A stretch of DNA of 64,000 nt. Origin: Streptomyces shenzhenensis. GTDB lineage: Bacteria; Actinomycetota; Actinomycetes; Streptomycetales; Streptomycetaceae. The stretch spans positions 162,284 through 226,283 of the forward strand of contig NZ_JAJONF010000012.1 of assembly GCF_021462265.1 (NCBI RefSeq), given 5' to 3'. The notes below the pieces were generated by a model. It was not told where the DNA came from and did no database searches. It saw only the letters and a program-made list of their open reading frames with translations. A program made the translations under genes and the position numbers. Each line of letters begins with the position of its first letter. Within the stretch, counting starts at the first letter, position 1. This document shows, one piece after another, positions 22,367 to 30,601 of the stretch.

Positions 22367-24184
22367 ATGCACCTGCCGCGCCAGCTCGGCCCGCTGCACG
22401 ACCTGCCGGCCACCCCCGAGGCGTACGACGCGGTCCTCGCCGACGTCGTGGCGCAGGCCCTGGCCCGCCTCACCCCCGAGGGCAACCTCGAACACCCCGA
22501 CGCCGACGACGACATCGGCGACACCTCGCTCGGCGTCACCTCCCTGCTGGCCCTCGCCTGGCAGCGCTCCAAGGACCCGCGGCTGCCGGAGGCGGTGCGC
22601 CGCAGCCTCGCCTTCCACCTGCGCGAGCGGGTCTACACCGAGGACAACCCCGGCTACCCGAACCTCACGGTCCGCGGCTCCGGCCTGCCGTACGCCCGGT
22701 ACGTCCTCGAGGCGGGCGCGCACCCGATCGGGGACTGGCCCAGCACGGTGTGGGCGCTGCTCCAGGCCGTGAACATCCTCGACCTCGCGGACGGCCTGGT
22801 CGACGACGAACAGCGCGCGGAGCTCGTCGAGGTGAGCCACGGCTACTGGCGCTGGCTGACCGAGGCCACCTGCTTCAACCCGCAGGAGGCCGGGAACCAG
22901 GCGATCGGGTGCGTGGTCGGCGGGCTGATGCTGGCGCGCCATCTGCCGCCCGGGCAGGAGGAGCCGGTCAGGGCGCGGGCGCTCGCCCTGTACCGGGACC
23001 GGATCCGGGCCCACCGCGTCCTGGACCGGGGCGCACTGCTGCCGCCCGAGCACGGCGGCGCCTACGACAACAACTACGGCCCGATCTCCCTGTCCTTCCT
23101 CGCCCAGGCCCACCGGATCAGCGGCGCGGAGATGTTCGCCGAGGACGGCGACGCGCTCGCCCGCTACCTCGACGCCCGCCTGACCAGCGGCGGCTTCGAC
23201 AACGGCGGTCCGCGCTACAGCGAACAGCACTCCGGTTTCGAGTCGGTGCTCGGGCTGCGCTACTTCGGCGCCCGGGTCGGCTCCGACCTGGGCCGCTACC
23301 GGGGCGACACCAACTGGGGCCGGCACGCGGTGAAGCCGGACGGCGGGGTCGACGGGCACTTCGCCTGGATGCTGGTCTGGCAGATCCAGGACACCACCCC
23401 CTGGCACCGGAACCCGTCCGCCGGCCCGGCCCGCCACCAACTCCGCGCGGATTCGGTCTCGGTGGCCTTCGACAGCCGCATGACCCCGTCACTCCTCGAG
23501 GCCGGCGGCACCTACTACCTGCCGGCGGCGGTGAACCGGCAGCACGGCTTCGGCCCGGTCCTGGACGGCTTCCTGTACTGCCGGCCGATGGGCGAGGTCC
23601 GGGTCCGGGACGTACGCGCCGGCGGCCTGAGCGCCAAGCTGGTGAGCAAGCCGGTCGTGGGCCGCGACCACGTCCTGCGCCACGTACGCTCCCTGTACGT
23701 CACGGACGGCACCCGGCTCTGGGTGACGGTGGCCGTAGAGCGCCTGGACGGGACGCCCTACCTGCTGGCCGGGCTGCCGTACGCGGCGGACGACGGCGAC
23801 CGGGTGCGTCGGGTCGCCGAGGGCGAGGTCGCCTCGGCGGGTGCCCTGCGCCTCACGCATCCCGCCGCGCAGGGGACGGACTGCTTCGACGCACGCGCCG
23901 AACTCACCCAGGAACAGGCCGCGTTCGCCCTGGCCGCCGACCCGCGCGGCTACGGCGACCCGGACGAGGGCTGGCGCCACCTGGTCACTTCCACTGCCTA
24001 CGAGGCCGAACCGGCGCCGGGCGCGCCGGAGAACCTGCACGTGTTCGCCGTACGGTACGGCCCCGGCGGTGACTTCACCCCCTCGTTCGAGGGCGATCTG
24101 ACCGTGCACACCGAGGCGTTCACGGCCGTCATCGGGGCCGAGGACGCCCGCGGCGAGCCGGCACTGGCCCTCGCTGCCCGCTGA
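22367..24184 (+). CDS. Unassigned 605-residue protein in the sugar operon, second probable glycan enzyme
   Basis: I do not recognise the family. It starts at ATG 22367, 47 nt after the previous stop, with no strong ribosome site. Residues 1-340 are helical with toroid-like features: GDWPSTVWALLQAVNILDLA, TCFNPQEAGNQAIGCVVGGL, AYDNNYGPISLSFLAQAHRI and SGGFDNGGPRYSEQHSGFE. The C-terminal 250 residues are beta-rich (LYVTDGTRLWVTVAVERLDG). The overall plan parallels the preceding protein and fits lyases or hydrolases of charged polysaccharides. There is no signal peptide or membrane segment. The Asn/Tyr/His-rich loops AYDNNYG and RYSEQHSG are the best active-site candidates. Confidence 0.7.
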   Translation: MHLPRQLGPLHDLPATPEAYDAVLADVVAQALARLTPEGNLEHPDADDDIGDTSLGVTSLLALAWQRSKDPRLPEAVRRSLAFHLRERVYTEDNPGYPNLTVRGSGLPYARYVLEAGAHPIGDWPSTVWALLQAVNILDLADGLVDDEQRAELVEVSHGYWRWLTEATCFNPQEAGNQAIGCVVGGLMLARHLPPGQEEPVRARALALYRDRIRAHRVLDRGALLPPEHGGAYDNNYGPISLSFLAQAHRISGAEMFAEDGDALARYLDARLTSGGFDNGGPRYSEQHSGFESVLGLRYFGARVGSDLGRYRGDTNWGRHAVKPDGGVDGHFAWMLVWQIQDTTPWHRNPSAGPARHQLRADSVSVAFDSRMTPSLLEAGGTYYLPAAVNRQHGFGPVLDGFLYCRPMGEVRVRDVRAGGLSAKLVSKPVVGRDHVLRHVRSLYVTDGTRLWVTVAVERLDGTPYLLAGLPYAADDGDRVRRVAEGEVASAGALRLTHPAAQGTDCFDARAELTQEQAAFALAADPRGYGDPDEGWRHLVTSTAYEAEPAPGAPENLHVFAVRYGPGGDFTPSFEGDLTVHTEAFTAVIGAEDARGEPALALAAR

Positions 24185-24283
24185 GCGCCCGGCTGTACCA
24201 CCGCGACCTGCGAGATGCCGACGGCGGCGCCGCCGTGGCCGGCCGCGCCCACGCGGCGGCAGCCGCATGCCGGATCCCGCATC

Positions 24284-24300
24284 GCGCCCCTTCAGGGCGC
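24284..24300. terminator. Hairpin between convergent sugar operon and kinase gene
   Basis: GCGCCC (24284-24289) and GGGCGC (24295-24300) form a short stem with loop CTTCA in the 136-nt gap between two convergent genes. It could terminate transcription from either side. Confidence 0.45.
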
Positions 24301-24320
24301 TGCCGCCGGGCCCGCCCGGT

Positions 24321-24989
24321 TCAGCGACCGCTGCCCGCGTCGTACGGCGCGGGCAGCGCCGTGCCGGGCACCACCAGGTCCGCCAGGTCCCGGGTGGCGG
24401 CGACCAGGTCGGCGTTGAGCTGGTCGGTGCCCGCCACCCAGGCCACCGCCTGCTCGTGCGCCTTGCCGAACTCCTCGTGCCGGGCGACCAGCCGCCGTAC
24501 CCGCTCCGCCTCGTCCGTCTCGCAGAACCACACCTCGTCCAGGGCCGGCCGCACCCGCGCCCACAAACCGTCCGCCAGCAGCAGGTAGTTGCCCTCCGTC
24601 ACCACCAGCCGGGCCGTCGGCGGGACGGGGACCGCGCCCGCGAGCGGCTGTTCGAGGACCCGCTCGAAGCCCGGCGCGTACACCACGGTGTCCGTCTCTG
24701 CGCGCAGCCGCCGCAGCAGTGCCGCGTACCCGGCCGCGTCGAAGGTCGCGGGCGCCCCCTTGCGGTCCCGCAGACCGAGGCGGTCCAGTTCGACGTCGGC
24801 CAGGTGGAAGCCGTCCATCGGCACGTGCGCGGCCCACGGCTCGCCGGTGCCGTTCAGTTCCCGCACCAGATGGTCGGCGAGGGTCGTCTTGCCGGCACCG
24901 GGGCTGCCCGCGATGCCGAGGATCGCGCGCGGACCGCGTCCGGCGAGTGAGCGGGCGCGGTCGAGGAGGTCGTCGAAAGTCAGCGGCAC
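24321..24989 (-). CDS. P-loop nucleoside/pantothenate-kinase-like protein (uridine kinase-like)
   Basis: A 222-residue cytoplasmic kinase. The Walker A is ILGIAGSPGAGKTTLADHL (about residues 22-40). A substrate loop VPMDGFHLADVELDRLGLRD, VTEGNYLLLADGLW and a lid with RLVARHEEFGKAHEQA follow, the pattern of the uridine kinase/panK superfamily (nucleoside/nucleotide kinase family protein). The phosphate acceptor is not evident. GTG 24989 is chosen because upstream sequence adds no family residues. No ribosome site is visible, and the transcript may be nearly leaderless. It diverges from the beta-phosphoglucomutase gene over 77 nt. Confidence 0.82.
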   Translation of the reverse strand: MPLTFDDLLDRARSLAGRGPRAILGIAGSPGAGKTTLADHLVRELNGTGEPWAAHVPMDGFHLADVELDRLGLRDRKGAPATFDAAGYAALLRRLRAETDTVVYAPGFERVLEQPLAGAVPVPPTARLVVTEGNYLLLADGLWARVRPALDEVWFCETDEAERVRRLVARHEEFGKAHEQAVAWVAGTDQLNADLVAATRDLADLVVPGTALPAPYDAGSGR

Positions 24990-25066
24990 GCAAAAAGTGT
25001 GACACCGGGCCCGGAATGTGGCGGGCGCCACCCCCTGGAAGCCGTCCGGTGGGGAAGATGCCGGAC

Positions 25067-25801
25067 ATGACTGCACTCGGGCTGCCCGACACCATCCAGG
25101 CCTGTCTCTTCGATCTCGACGGGGTGGTCACCAAGACGGCCGTCGTGCACGCGGCGGCCTGGAAGGAGACCTTCGACGCCTTCCTGCGCGGCTACGGGGG
25201 ACAGCGGCCCTTCGATCCGGTCGCCGACTACGACGAGTACGTCGACGGACGCCCCCGCGCCGACGGGGTCCGCGCCTTCCTCGTCTCCCGCGGCATCCAT
25301 CTGCCCGAGGGCGACCCGGACGACCCACCGGACGCCCCGACCGTGCACGGCCTCGGCAACCGCAAGAACGTACTGCTGCTGGAGAAGATCCACACCGAGG
25401 GCGTCGAGGCCTACGACGGCACCCTGCGCTATCTGGAGGCGGTCCGCGCGCACGGGCTGCGCACCGCGATCGTCTCGTCCAGCGCCAACTGCCGTGACGT
25501 GCTGCGCTCGATCGGCGCCGAGCACTTCTTCGACGTCCGTATCGACGGGGTCGTGGCCGCCGAGCGCCGGCTGCCCGGCAAGCCGCGCCCCGACACCTTC
25601 CTGGCCGCCGCCCACGACCTGGGGGTCGAACCCTCCGGTGCCGCGGTGTTCGAGGACGCCCTCGCCGGAATGGACGCGGGCCGCGCGGGCCGGTTCGGGT
25701 ACGTCGTCGGCGTCGACCGCGTGGGACAGGCGGACGCCCTGTACGCACACGGCGCGGACACGGTCGTCAAGGACCTCGCGGAGCTGGGGGGCAAGGAGTG
25801 A
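25067..25801 (+). CDS. pgmB: Beta-phosphoglucomutase family HAD hydrolase
   Basis: A 244-residue HAD protein. Motif I CLFDLDGVVT carries the nucleophile D16 and the acid/base D18. A cap domain follows (ADYDEYVDGRPRADGVRAFL), then motif II IVSSSANC, the lysine in RLPGKPRPDTF, and motif IV VFEDALAGMDAG. This matches beta-phosphoglucomutases that convert beta-glucose-1-phosphate to glucose-6-phosphate. The start at ATG 25067 has GGGGAAG 9 nt upstream (ATG 25058 is an alternative). The stop overlaps the GH65 start by 4 nt, and a GH65 phosphorylase produces exactly the substrate of this enzyme. Confidence 0.92.
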   Translation: MTALGLPDTIQACLFDLDGVVTKTAVVHAAAWKETFDAFLRGYGGQRPFDPVADYDEYVDGRPRADGVRAFLVSRGIHLPEGDPDDPPDAPTVHGLGNRKNVLLLEKIHTEGVEAYDGTLRYLEAVRAHGLRTAIVSSSANCRDVLRSIGAEHFFDVRIDGVVAAERRLPGKPRPDTFLAAAHDLGVEPSGAAVFEDALAGMDAGRAGRFGYVVGVDRVGQADALYAHGADTVVKDLAELGGKE

Positions 25802-28143
25802 TCACCCACCGGTCGTACGCCGTGGAACCCTGGACGGTCCGTGAGACCGCGCTCAACCTGGACGTGCTCGCACAGAGCGAGTCCGTGTTCGCGCTGTCCA
25901 ACGGGCACGTCGGCTGGCGCGGCAACCTCGACGAGGGCGAACCGCACGGTCTGCCGGGCAGCTACCTCAACGGCGTGCACGAGGTGCACCCGCTGCCGTA
26001 CGCCGAGGCGGGCTACGGCTACCCCGAGTCCGGGCAGACCGTCATCAACGTCACCAACGGCAAGATCCTGCGGCTGCTGGTCGACGACGAGCCCTTCGAC
26101 CTGCGCTACGGCCGCCTCGCCGCCCATGAGCGGGTGCTGGACCTGCGCCGGGGCGTCCTGGAGCGGACCTGCGAGTGGACCTCGCCGGCCGGCTCCACCG
26201 TGCGGGTCCGCTCCACCCGGCTGGTCTCGCTGACCCAGCGGGCGATCGCCGCCGTCTCCTACGAGGTGGAGGCCGTCGACCGGCGCTGCCGGATCGTGGT
26301 CCAGTCCGAACTGGTCGCCAACGAGCAGCTGCCCGGTTCCGACGGCGATCCGCGGGCCGCCATGGCGCTGGAGTCGGCGCTGGAGCAGGAGGACGCCTTC
26401 TCCTCCGGGCACCGGCTGCGCCTCGTGCACCGCACCCGGCGCAGCGGCCTGCGGGTCGCGGTCGCCGCCGACCACACCGTCGCCGGCCCCGAGCGGACCT
26501 CGACCCGTGCCGAGAGCGGTGCGGACGTGGCCCGGCTCACCGTCACCTCCGTGCTGGAGCCCGGGCAGCGGCTGCGGGTGGAGAAGTTCGTCGCCCACGG
26601 CTGGTCCGGGGTGCGCTCGCTGCCCGCCATGGCCGACCAGGTGGACGCGGCCCTCGCGGCCGCCGCCCACGAGGGCTGGCAGGGGCTCACCGAGGACCAG
26701 CGCGGCTACCTGGACGACTTCTGGTCCCGCGCCGACGTGGAGGTGGACGGCGACGAGGAGGTCCAGCAGGCCGTACGCTTCGCCCTCTTCCACGTGCTCC
26801 AGGCCGGGGCCCGCGCCGAACAGCGGGCGATACCCGCCAAGGGCCTCACCGGCTCCGGATACGACGGGCACGCCTTCTGGGACACCGAGATGTTCGTGCT
26901 GCCCGTCCTCACCCACACCGCCCCCGGCGCCGTCGCCGAGGCGCTGCGCTGGCGGTACAACACCCTGCCGGCCGCCCGTGAACGAGCCGCCCAGCTCGGT
27001 CTGGACGGGGCCGCGTTCCCCTGGCGGACCATCGCCGGCTCGGAGGGCTCGGCCTACTGGCCGGCCGGTACCGCCGCCTTCCACGTGAACGCCGACGTCG
27101 CCGACGCGGTGGTCCGCTACGTCGCCGCCACCGGCGACACCGACTTCGAACGGGACACCGGCGTCGAACTCCTCGTGGAGACCGCCCGGCTGTGGCGCTC
27201 GCTCGGACACCACGACAGCCGGGGCGCCTTCCACATCGACGGCGTCACCGGCCCCGACGAGTACAGCGCGGTCGCCGACGACAACACGTACACCAACCTG
27301 ATGGCCCGGGCGAACCTGCTGGCCGCCGCCGACGCGGTCGAACGCCACCCGCGCCAGGCGGCCCGGCTCGGCGTCGACGCGGAGGAGTCCGCCGCCTGGC
27401 GGGACGCCGCCGAAGCGGTGCACATCCCCTACAACCACGAACTCGGCGTCCACGAACAGCACGCCGGGTTCACCCGCTACCAGCGCTGGGACTTCGAGAA
27501 CACCCGCCCCGACCAGTACCCGCTGCTGCTGAACTTCCCGTACTTCGACCTCTACCGCAAACAGGTCGTCAAACAGGCCGACCTGGTGCTGGCGATGTAC
27601 ACCTGCGAGGCGTACTTCGACGAGGAGCACATCGCCCGCAACTTCGCCTACTACGAGCCGCTGACCGTCCGCGACTCCTCGCTGTCCGCCTGCTGCCAGG
27701 CCGTCGTCGCCGCCCAGACCGGGCATCTGTCCCTCGCCCACGCCTACACGGCCGAGGCCGCGCTGATGGACCTCGACGACCTGGAGCACAACACCCGCGA
27801 CGGACTGCACATCGCCTCCCTCGCCGGCACCTGGATGGCACTGGTGGCCGGCTTCGGCGGGCTGCGCCACTACGACGACGGGGCCAGATTCGCCCCCCGG
27901 CTGCCGGAACGGCTGCGCCGGCTCGCCTTCAGCCTGCAACTGCGCGGCAGCAGGCTGCGCGTGGAGATCGGCGCGGACAAGGCGACGTACACCCTGCTGG
28001 ACGGCCCGCCGCTGACCGTGTTCCACCACGGAGAACCGGTGACGGTCGGCACGGACAGCCCGGCGGTGCGGGCGGTGCCGCCGCCCAGGCCGGGGCCGAC
28101 GCCGGCACAGCCGCCGCACAGGGTGCCGACCCGGCCGAGTTGA
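25798..28143 (+). CDS. GH65 disaccharide phosphorylase (maltose/trehalose/kojibiose type)
   Basis: A 781-residue cytoplasmic enzyme with the full GH65 plan: an N-terminal beta-sandwich (LNLDVLAQSESVFALSNGHV), an (alpha/alpha)6 barrel and a C-terminal beta domain. The barrel has GHAFWDTEMFVLPV. The catalytic acid is Glu488 in DGVTGPDEYSAV. Phosphate-binding His/Ser residues are expected in HIASLAGTW. It would phosphorolyse an alpha-linked glucose disaccharide to beta-glucose-1-phosphate and glucose. Family members differ in linkage, and the residues visible here do not decide between maltose, trehalose, kojibiose or nigerose. GTG 25798 overlaps the pgmB stop, showing coupling. Confidence 0.92.
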   Translation: MITHRSYAVEPWTVRETALNLDVLAQSESVFALSNGHVGWRGNLDEGEPHGLPGSYLNGVHEVHPLPYAEAGYGYPESGQTVINVTNGKILRLLVDDEPFDLRYGRLAAHERVLDLRRGVLERTCEWTSPAGSTVRVRSTRLVSLTQRAIAAVSYEVEAVDRRCRIVVQSELVANEQLPGSDGDPRAAMALESALEQEDAFSSGHRLRLVHRTRRSGLRVAVAADHTVAGPERTSTRAESGADVARLTVTSVLEPGQRLRVEKFVAHGWSGVRSLPAMADQVDAALAAAAHEGWQGLTEDQRGYLDDFWSRADVEVDGDEEVQQAVRFALFHVLQAGARAEQRAIPAKGLTGSGYDGHAFWDTEMFVLPVLTHTAPGAVAEALRWRYNTLPAARERAAQLGLDGAAFPWRTIAGSEGSAYWPAGTAAFHVNADVADAVVRYVAATGDTDFERDTGVELLVETARLWRSLGHHDSRGAFHIDGVTGPDEYSAVADDNTYTNLMARANLLAAADAVERHPRQAARLGVDAEESAAWRDAAEAVHIPYNHELGVHEQHAGFTRYQRWDFENTRPDQYPLLLNFPYFDLYRKQVVKQADLVLAMYTCEAYFDEEHIARNFAYYEPLTVRDSSLSACCQAVVAAQTGHLSLAHAYTAEAALMDLDDLEHNTRDGLHIASLAGTWMALVAGFGGLRHYDDGARFAPRLPERLRRLAFSLQLRGSRLRVEIGADKATYTLLDGPPLTVFHHGEPVTVGTDSPAVRAVPPPRPGPTPAQPPHRVPTRPS

Positions 28144-28148
28144 TCTGC

Positions 28149-28168
28149 AGCGCCCCTTACGGGGCGCT
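28149..28168. terminator. Bidirectional terminator between GH65 and M56 genes
   Basis: AGCGCCCC, TTAC, GGGGCGCT forms a perfect 8-bp stem with a 4-nt loop. It fits exactly in the 25-nt gap between two convergent stop codons. Confidence 0.7.
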
Positions 28169-29053
28169 TCACGTCAGCGCGTCGGACAGCAGGGCGAGGA
28201 GGTCGCCCGTCGCGTCGGCGGCGAACAGGGCGGCTCCGACGCCGAGCGCGAGAACCGCCGCGGCTGCTGGCCACAGCGAGGGCGGGGGAGCCATTTGCAG
28301 CGCCGCGATCCGCCGGGTCACCGCGCGCTCGGCGAAGTTCAGGGCGCAGCCCGGCCCCGCGCTGAGCGCCGCGCGAGCCAGCGCCCGGGCGGTGGTCCCG
28401 CGGTCCCCGACGTCGGTCGCCGCCTGCTCGTCCGCCCACCGCTCCACCAGGAAGATGACGGCCGAACGGACCGGGCCGAGCAGCGGGTTGGCGGCCGCGG
28501 CGAATGTCACCGCGGTCACCAGCTGGCCATGCCGGTGTCTCAGGTGGGCGCGTTCGTGCGCGAGCAGCACCCGCCGTTCCGCCGGTGCCAGCGCGCCCAG
28601 CATCGCCGAGGTGACCAGGATGCGGCCCGGCCGGCCCGGGATCGCGAACGCCTGCGGCACCTCGGAGGCGGCCACCACCAGTTCGGTGTCCCGCGGATGC
28701 CCCTCGCACAGCCGCCGCAGCATCCGCCGGGTGCGCCGCTCGGTCCGCACCGCCCGCCGCACCCGCCGGACCACCACGGCCAGCGCGACGCACGCGGCGA
28801 CGCCGATCACCTCGGGCACCGGGTCGGCCAGCGGGCGGCCGTCCTGGTGGGCCTCCCGGATCAACGGCGGAGCGTCGCCCAGCAGGGCTGTCGCCAGCAG
28901 GACCAGCGACCAGGTGGCCGCGGCGGCGGTCAGCACGGCGGCGGACGACAGCACGCGGGCCGCCAGCGCGGGCGCCACCCGGCGGCCGATCACCGGGCTC
29001 ACCAGGGGCAGCAGCAGGGAGACCAGCAGCGGGGTGTAGACGTCGAACCTCAT
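28169..29053 (-). CDS. M56-family membrane metallopeptidase (BlaR1-like)
   Basis: A 294-residue membrane protein. It has helices near residues 8-25 and 33-58, a third at about 82-97, a cytoplasmic protease domain and a last helix at about 262-285. The zinc motif HERAH (166-170 in VLLAHERAHLRH) is intact, with a downstream ERWADEQA segment giving the third ligand. M56 proteases of this size usually cleave the BlaI-type repressor encoded beside them in response to an envelope signal. There is no penicillin-binding sensor domain. The start ATG 29053 overlaps the blaI-like stop by 4 nt. Confidence 0.9.
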   Translation of the reverse strand: MRFDVYTPLLVSLLLPLVSPVIGRRVAPALAARVLSSAAVLTAAAATWSLVLLATALLGDAPPLIREAHQDGRPLADPVPEVIGVAACVALAVVVRRVRRAVRTERRTRRMLRRLCEGHPRDTELVVAASEVPQAFAIPGRPGRILVTSAMLGALAPAERRVLLAHERAHLRHRHGQLVTAVTFAAAANPLLGPVRSAVIFLVERWADEQAATDVGDRGTTARALARAALSAGPGCALNFAERAVTRRIAALQMAPPPSLWPAAAAVLALGVGAALFAADATGDLLALLSDALT

Positions 29054-29433
29054 GCGCCGCCTCCGGCGAACAGGTTCCGCAGCGCCCGCTCCTCCTCCGG
29101 GCTCAGCCCGGACACGAACTGCTGGAGCGCGGCGATCGGGTCCGGGCCCCGGTCCAGGGCCTCGTGCATGGCCTCGGCGGTCAGCTCGGCCGCGTTCTTC
29201 GCCGGCCGGTAGGCGCCGCGCCGCCCGTCCGCGTCCCGCAGCACCAGGCCCTTGTCGTACAGCCGCTTCAGGATCGTGTGCACCGTGTTGTACGCGAGCC
29301 CGCCGCCGATCTCGGTCTGGATCTCGGCCGGGGTCAAGGGGCCTTCGGTCGCCCACAGGGCTGCCAGGACCTCGCTCTCCAGTTCTCCGGCGCTGCGCCG
29401 CTCCGCCCTTCCGCGGGACCCTGTGCCAGCCAT
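29050..29433 (-). CDS. BlaI/MecI/CopY-family transcriptional regulator
   Basis: A 127-residue repressor with the BlaI winged helix: GELESEVLAALWATEGPLTP, IGGGLAYNTVHTILKRLYDK and YRPAKNAAELTAEAMHEAL. The C-terminal helices (IAALQQFVSGLSPEEERALR) form the dimer and protease-cleavage region. It is coupled to the M56 protease gene. The short promoter region upstream contains TTAC-AGCGC-GTAG (about 29444-29457), an imperfect dyad that may be its own operator. Confidence 0.9.
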   Translation of the reverse strand: MAGTGSRGRAERRSAGELESEVLAALWATEGPLTPAEIQTEIGGGLAYNTVHTILKRLYDKGLVLRDADGRRGAYRPAKNAAELTAEAMHEALDRGPDPIAALQQFVSGLSPEEERALRNLFAGGGA

Positions 29434-29580
29434 GGCACAACCTTACAGCGCGTAGTGCCGCGGTTCGTATGGCCGTCCCCGCGCGGCCTCCGCCGGTAAG
29501 TCCGGTTAGTTTGTCAGTGTTTGTCCCTGAAGCCCATGGAGGGTCCTGCGCGCCGCAGAGGAACAGGGGTGGGTGCCTCG

Positions 29581-30528
29581 ATGGTCCCGAACGTGAACGC
29601 CACGCCCGCCGTGGGCCGCCGGGGACTCTACTGGCAGAGCGGTGCCTGCCTGGTGCTGCTGCTCGGCGCGGGCTGGCTGGCGCGGCGGCACTGGCCGGCC
29701 GTGGCGCGCGGGGCGGTCCGGCTCGCCGGCGCCGACCAGGGCTGGCTGCTGGTGGCGGCGACGGCGGCGGCCGGCACCTGGGTGTGCTCGGCGCTCGCCC
29801 AGCAGGGCGCGGTCACACCCCGGCTGCCCGGCGGACGGCTGGTCGCCGTGCAGTTCGCCGCCTCGGCCGCGGGGCACGTGCTGCCCGCCGGGCTCGGCTC
29901 GGGCGCGGTGAACCTGCGGTTCCTGATGCGCTGCGGACTTCCGGCGGGCCGCGGGGCGTCGGCCCTCGCGGTCAAGGCGGCCGTCGGTGCCGTGGTCCGG
30001 CTGGTCCTGATCGCCGTGCTCGCCCCCGCGTGCCCGGGGCTGCTGCGGATCCCGCACGTGTCCGCGGCCGCGCTGCTCGCCGTGGCCGGCCTGGCCGCTG
30101 TGGCCGGGGTGCTGCTCCGGGTCCGGGTGTGGCCCCGCTGCCGGGGCGCGGCGGCCGCCGTGGCCGCGGACATCCGGGCCCTGCACGCCCGTCCGGTCCG
30201 CGCGGCCGCGCTGTGGGGCGGGTCCTTCGCCTTCGCCGGACTGCACGCGCTGGTCCTCTTCGCCGTCACCCGGGCGGTCGAACTTCCGCTGTCCCCCGCC
30301 AGGGTGGCGCTGCTCTACCTCGCCGCGAGCGGCGCCGCCGCGCTGCTGCCCACCCCGGGCGGCCTCGGCTCCCTCGACGCGGCCCTCGCGTTCGCTCTCA
30401 CCGCCTCCGGAACCCCGGCCGTCGCGGCCGCCTCCGCCGTGCTCGGCTACCGGCTGTTCACCGTGTGGCTGCCCCTGCTGCCCGGTCTGCTGTTGCTCGG
30501 CGTGCTGATCCGGCGCCGGGCGCTGTGA
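29581..30528 (+). CDS. Lysylphosphatidylglycerol synthase-like transmembrane protein (UPF0104)
   Basis: A 315-residue polytopic protein with about 8 helices and the UPF0104/LPG_synthase_TM signatures: VQFAASAAGHVLPAGLGSGAV and LPTPGGLGSLDAALAFAL. This fold is a lipid flippase-like membrane module without the aminoacyl transferase domain, so no lipid modification can be assumed. ATG 29581 was selected. An in-frame TTG at 29521 and GTG at 29569 are alternatives. It stands alone between the divergent blaI-like gene and the proteasome-like gene. Confidence 0.82.
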   Translation: MVPNVNATPAVGRRGLYWQSGACLVLLLGAGWLARRHWPAVARGAVRLAGADQGWLLVAATAAAGTWVCSALAQQGAVTPRLPGGRLVAVQFAASAAGHVLPAGLGSGAVNLRFLMRCGLPAGRGASALAVKAAVGAVVRLVLIAVLAPACPGLLRIPHVSAAALLAVAGLAAVAGVLLRVRVWPRCRGAAAAVAADIRALHARPVRAAALWGGSFAFAGLHALVLFAVTRAVELPLSPARVALLYLAASGAAALLPTPGGLGSLDAALAFALTASGTPAVAAASAVLGYRLFTVWLPLLPGLLLLGVLIRRRAL

Positions 30529-30601
30529 CCGGGCGTGCGTTTCCCGGCGGCCCGCATCAGGTAGGAGTCCGGTGTCGTCAGCCGACAGAAGGGGGATCGG
30601 T

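Noticed and set aside
25429..28119. Open frame of 896 codons antisense to GH65
   Set aside because: GH65 on the plus strand has its catalytic Glu and full domain order. The antisense product is low-complexity Val/Gly-rich.
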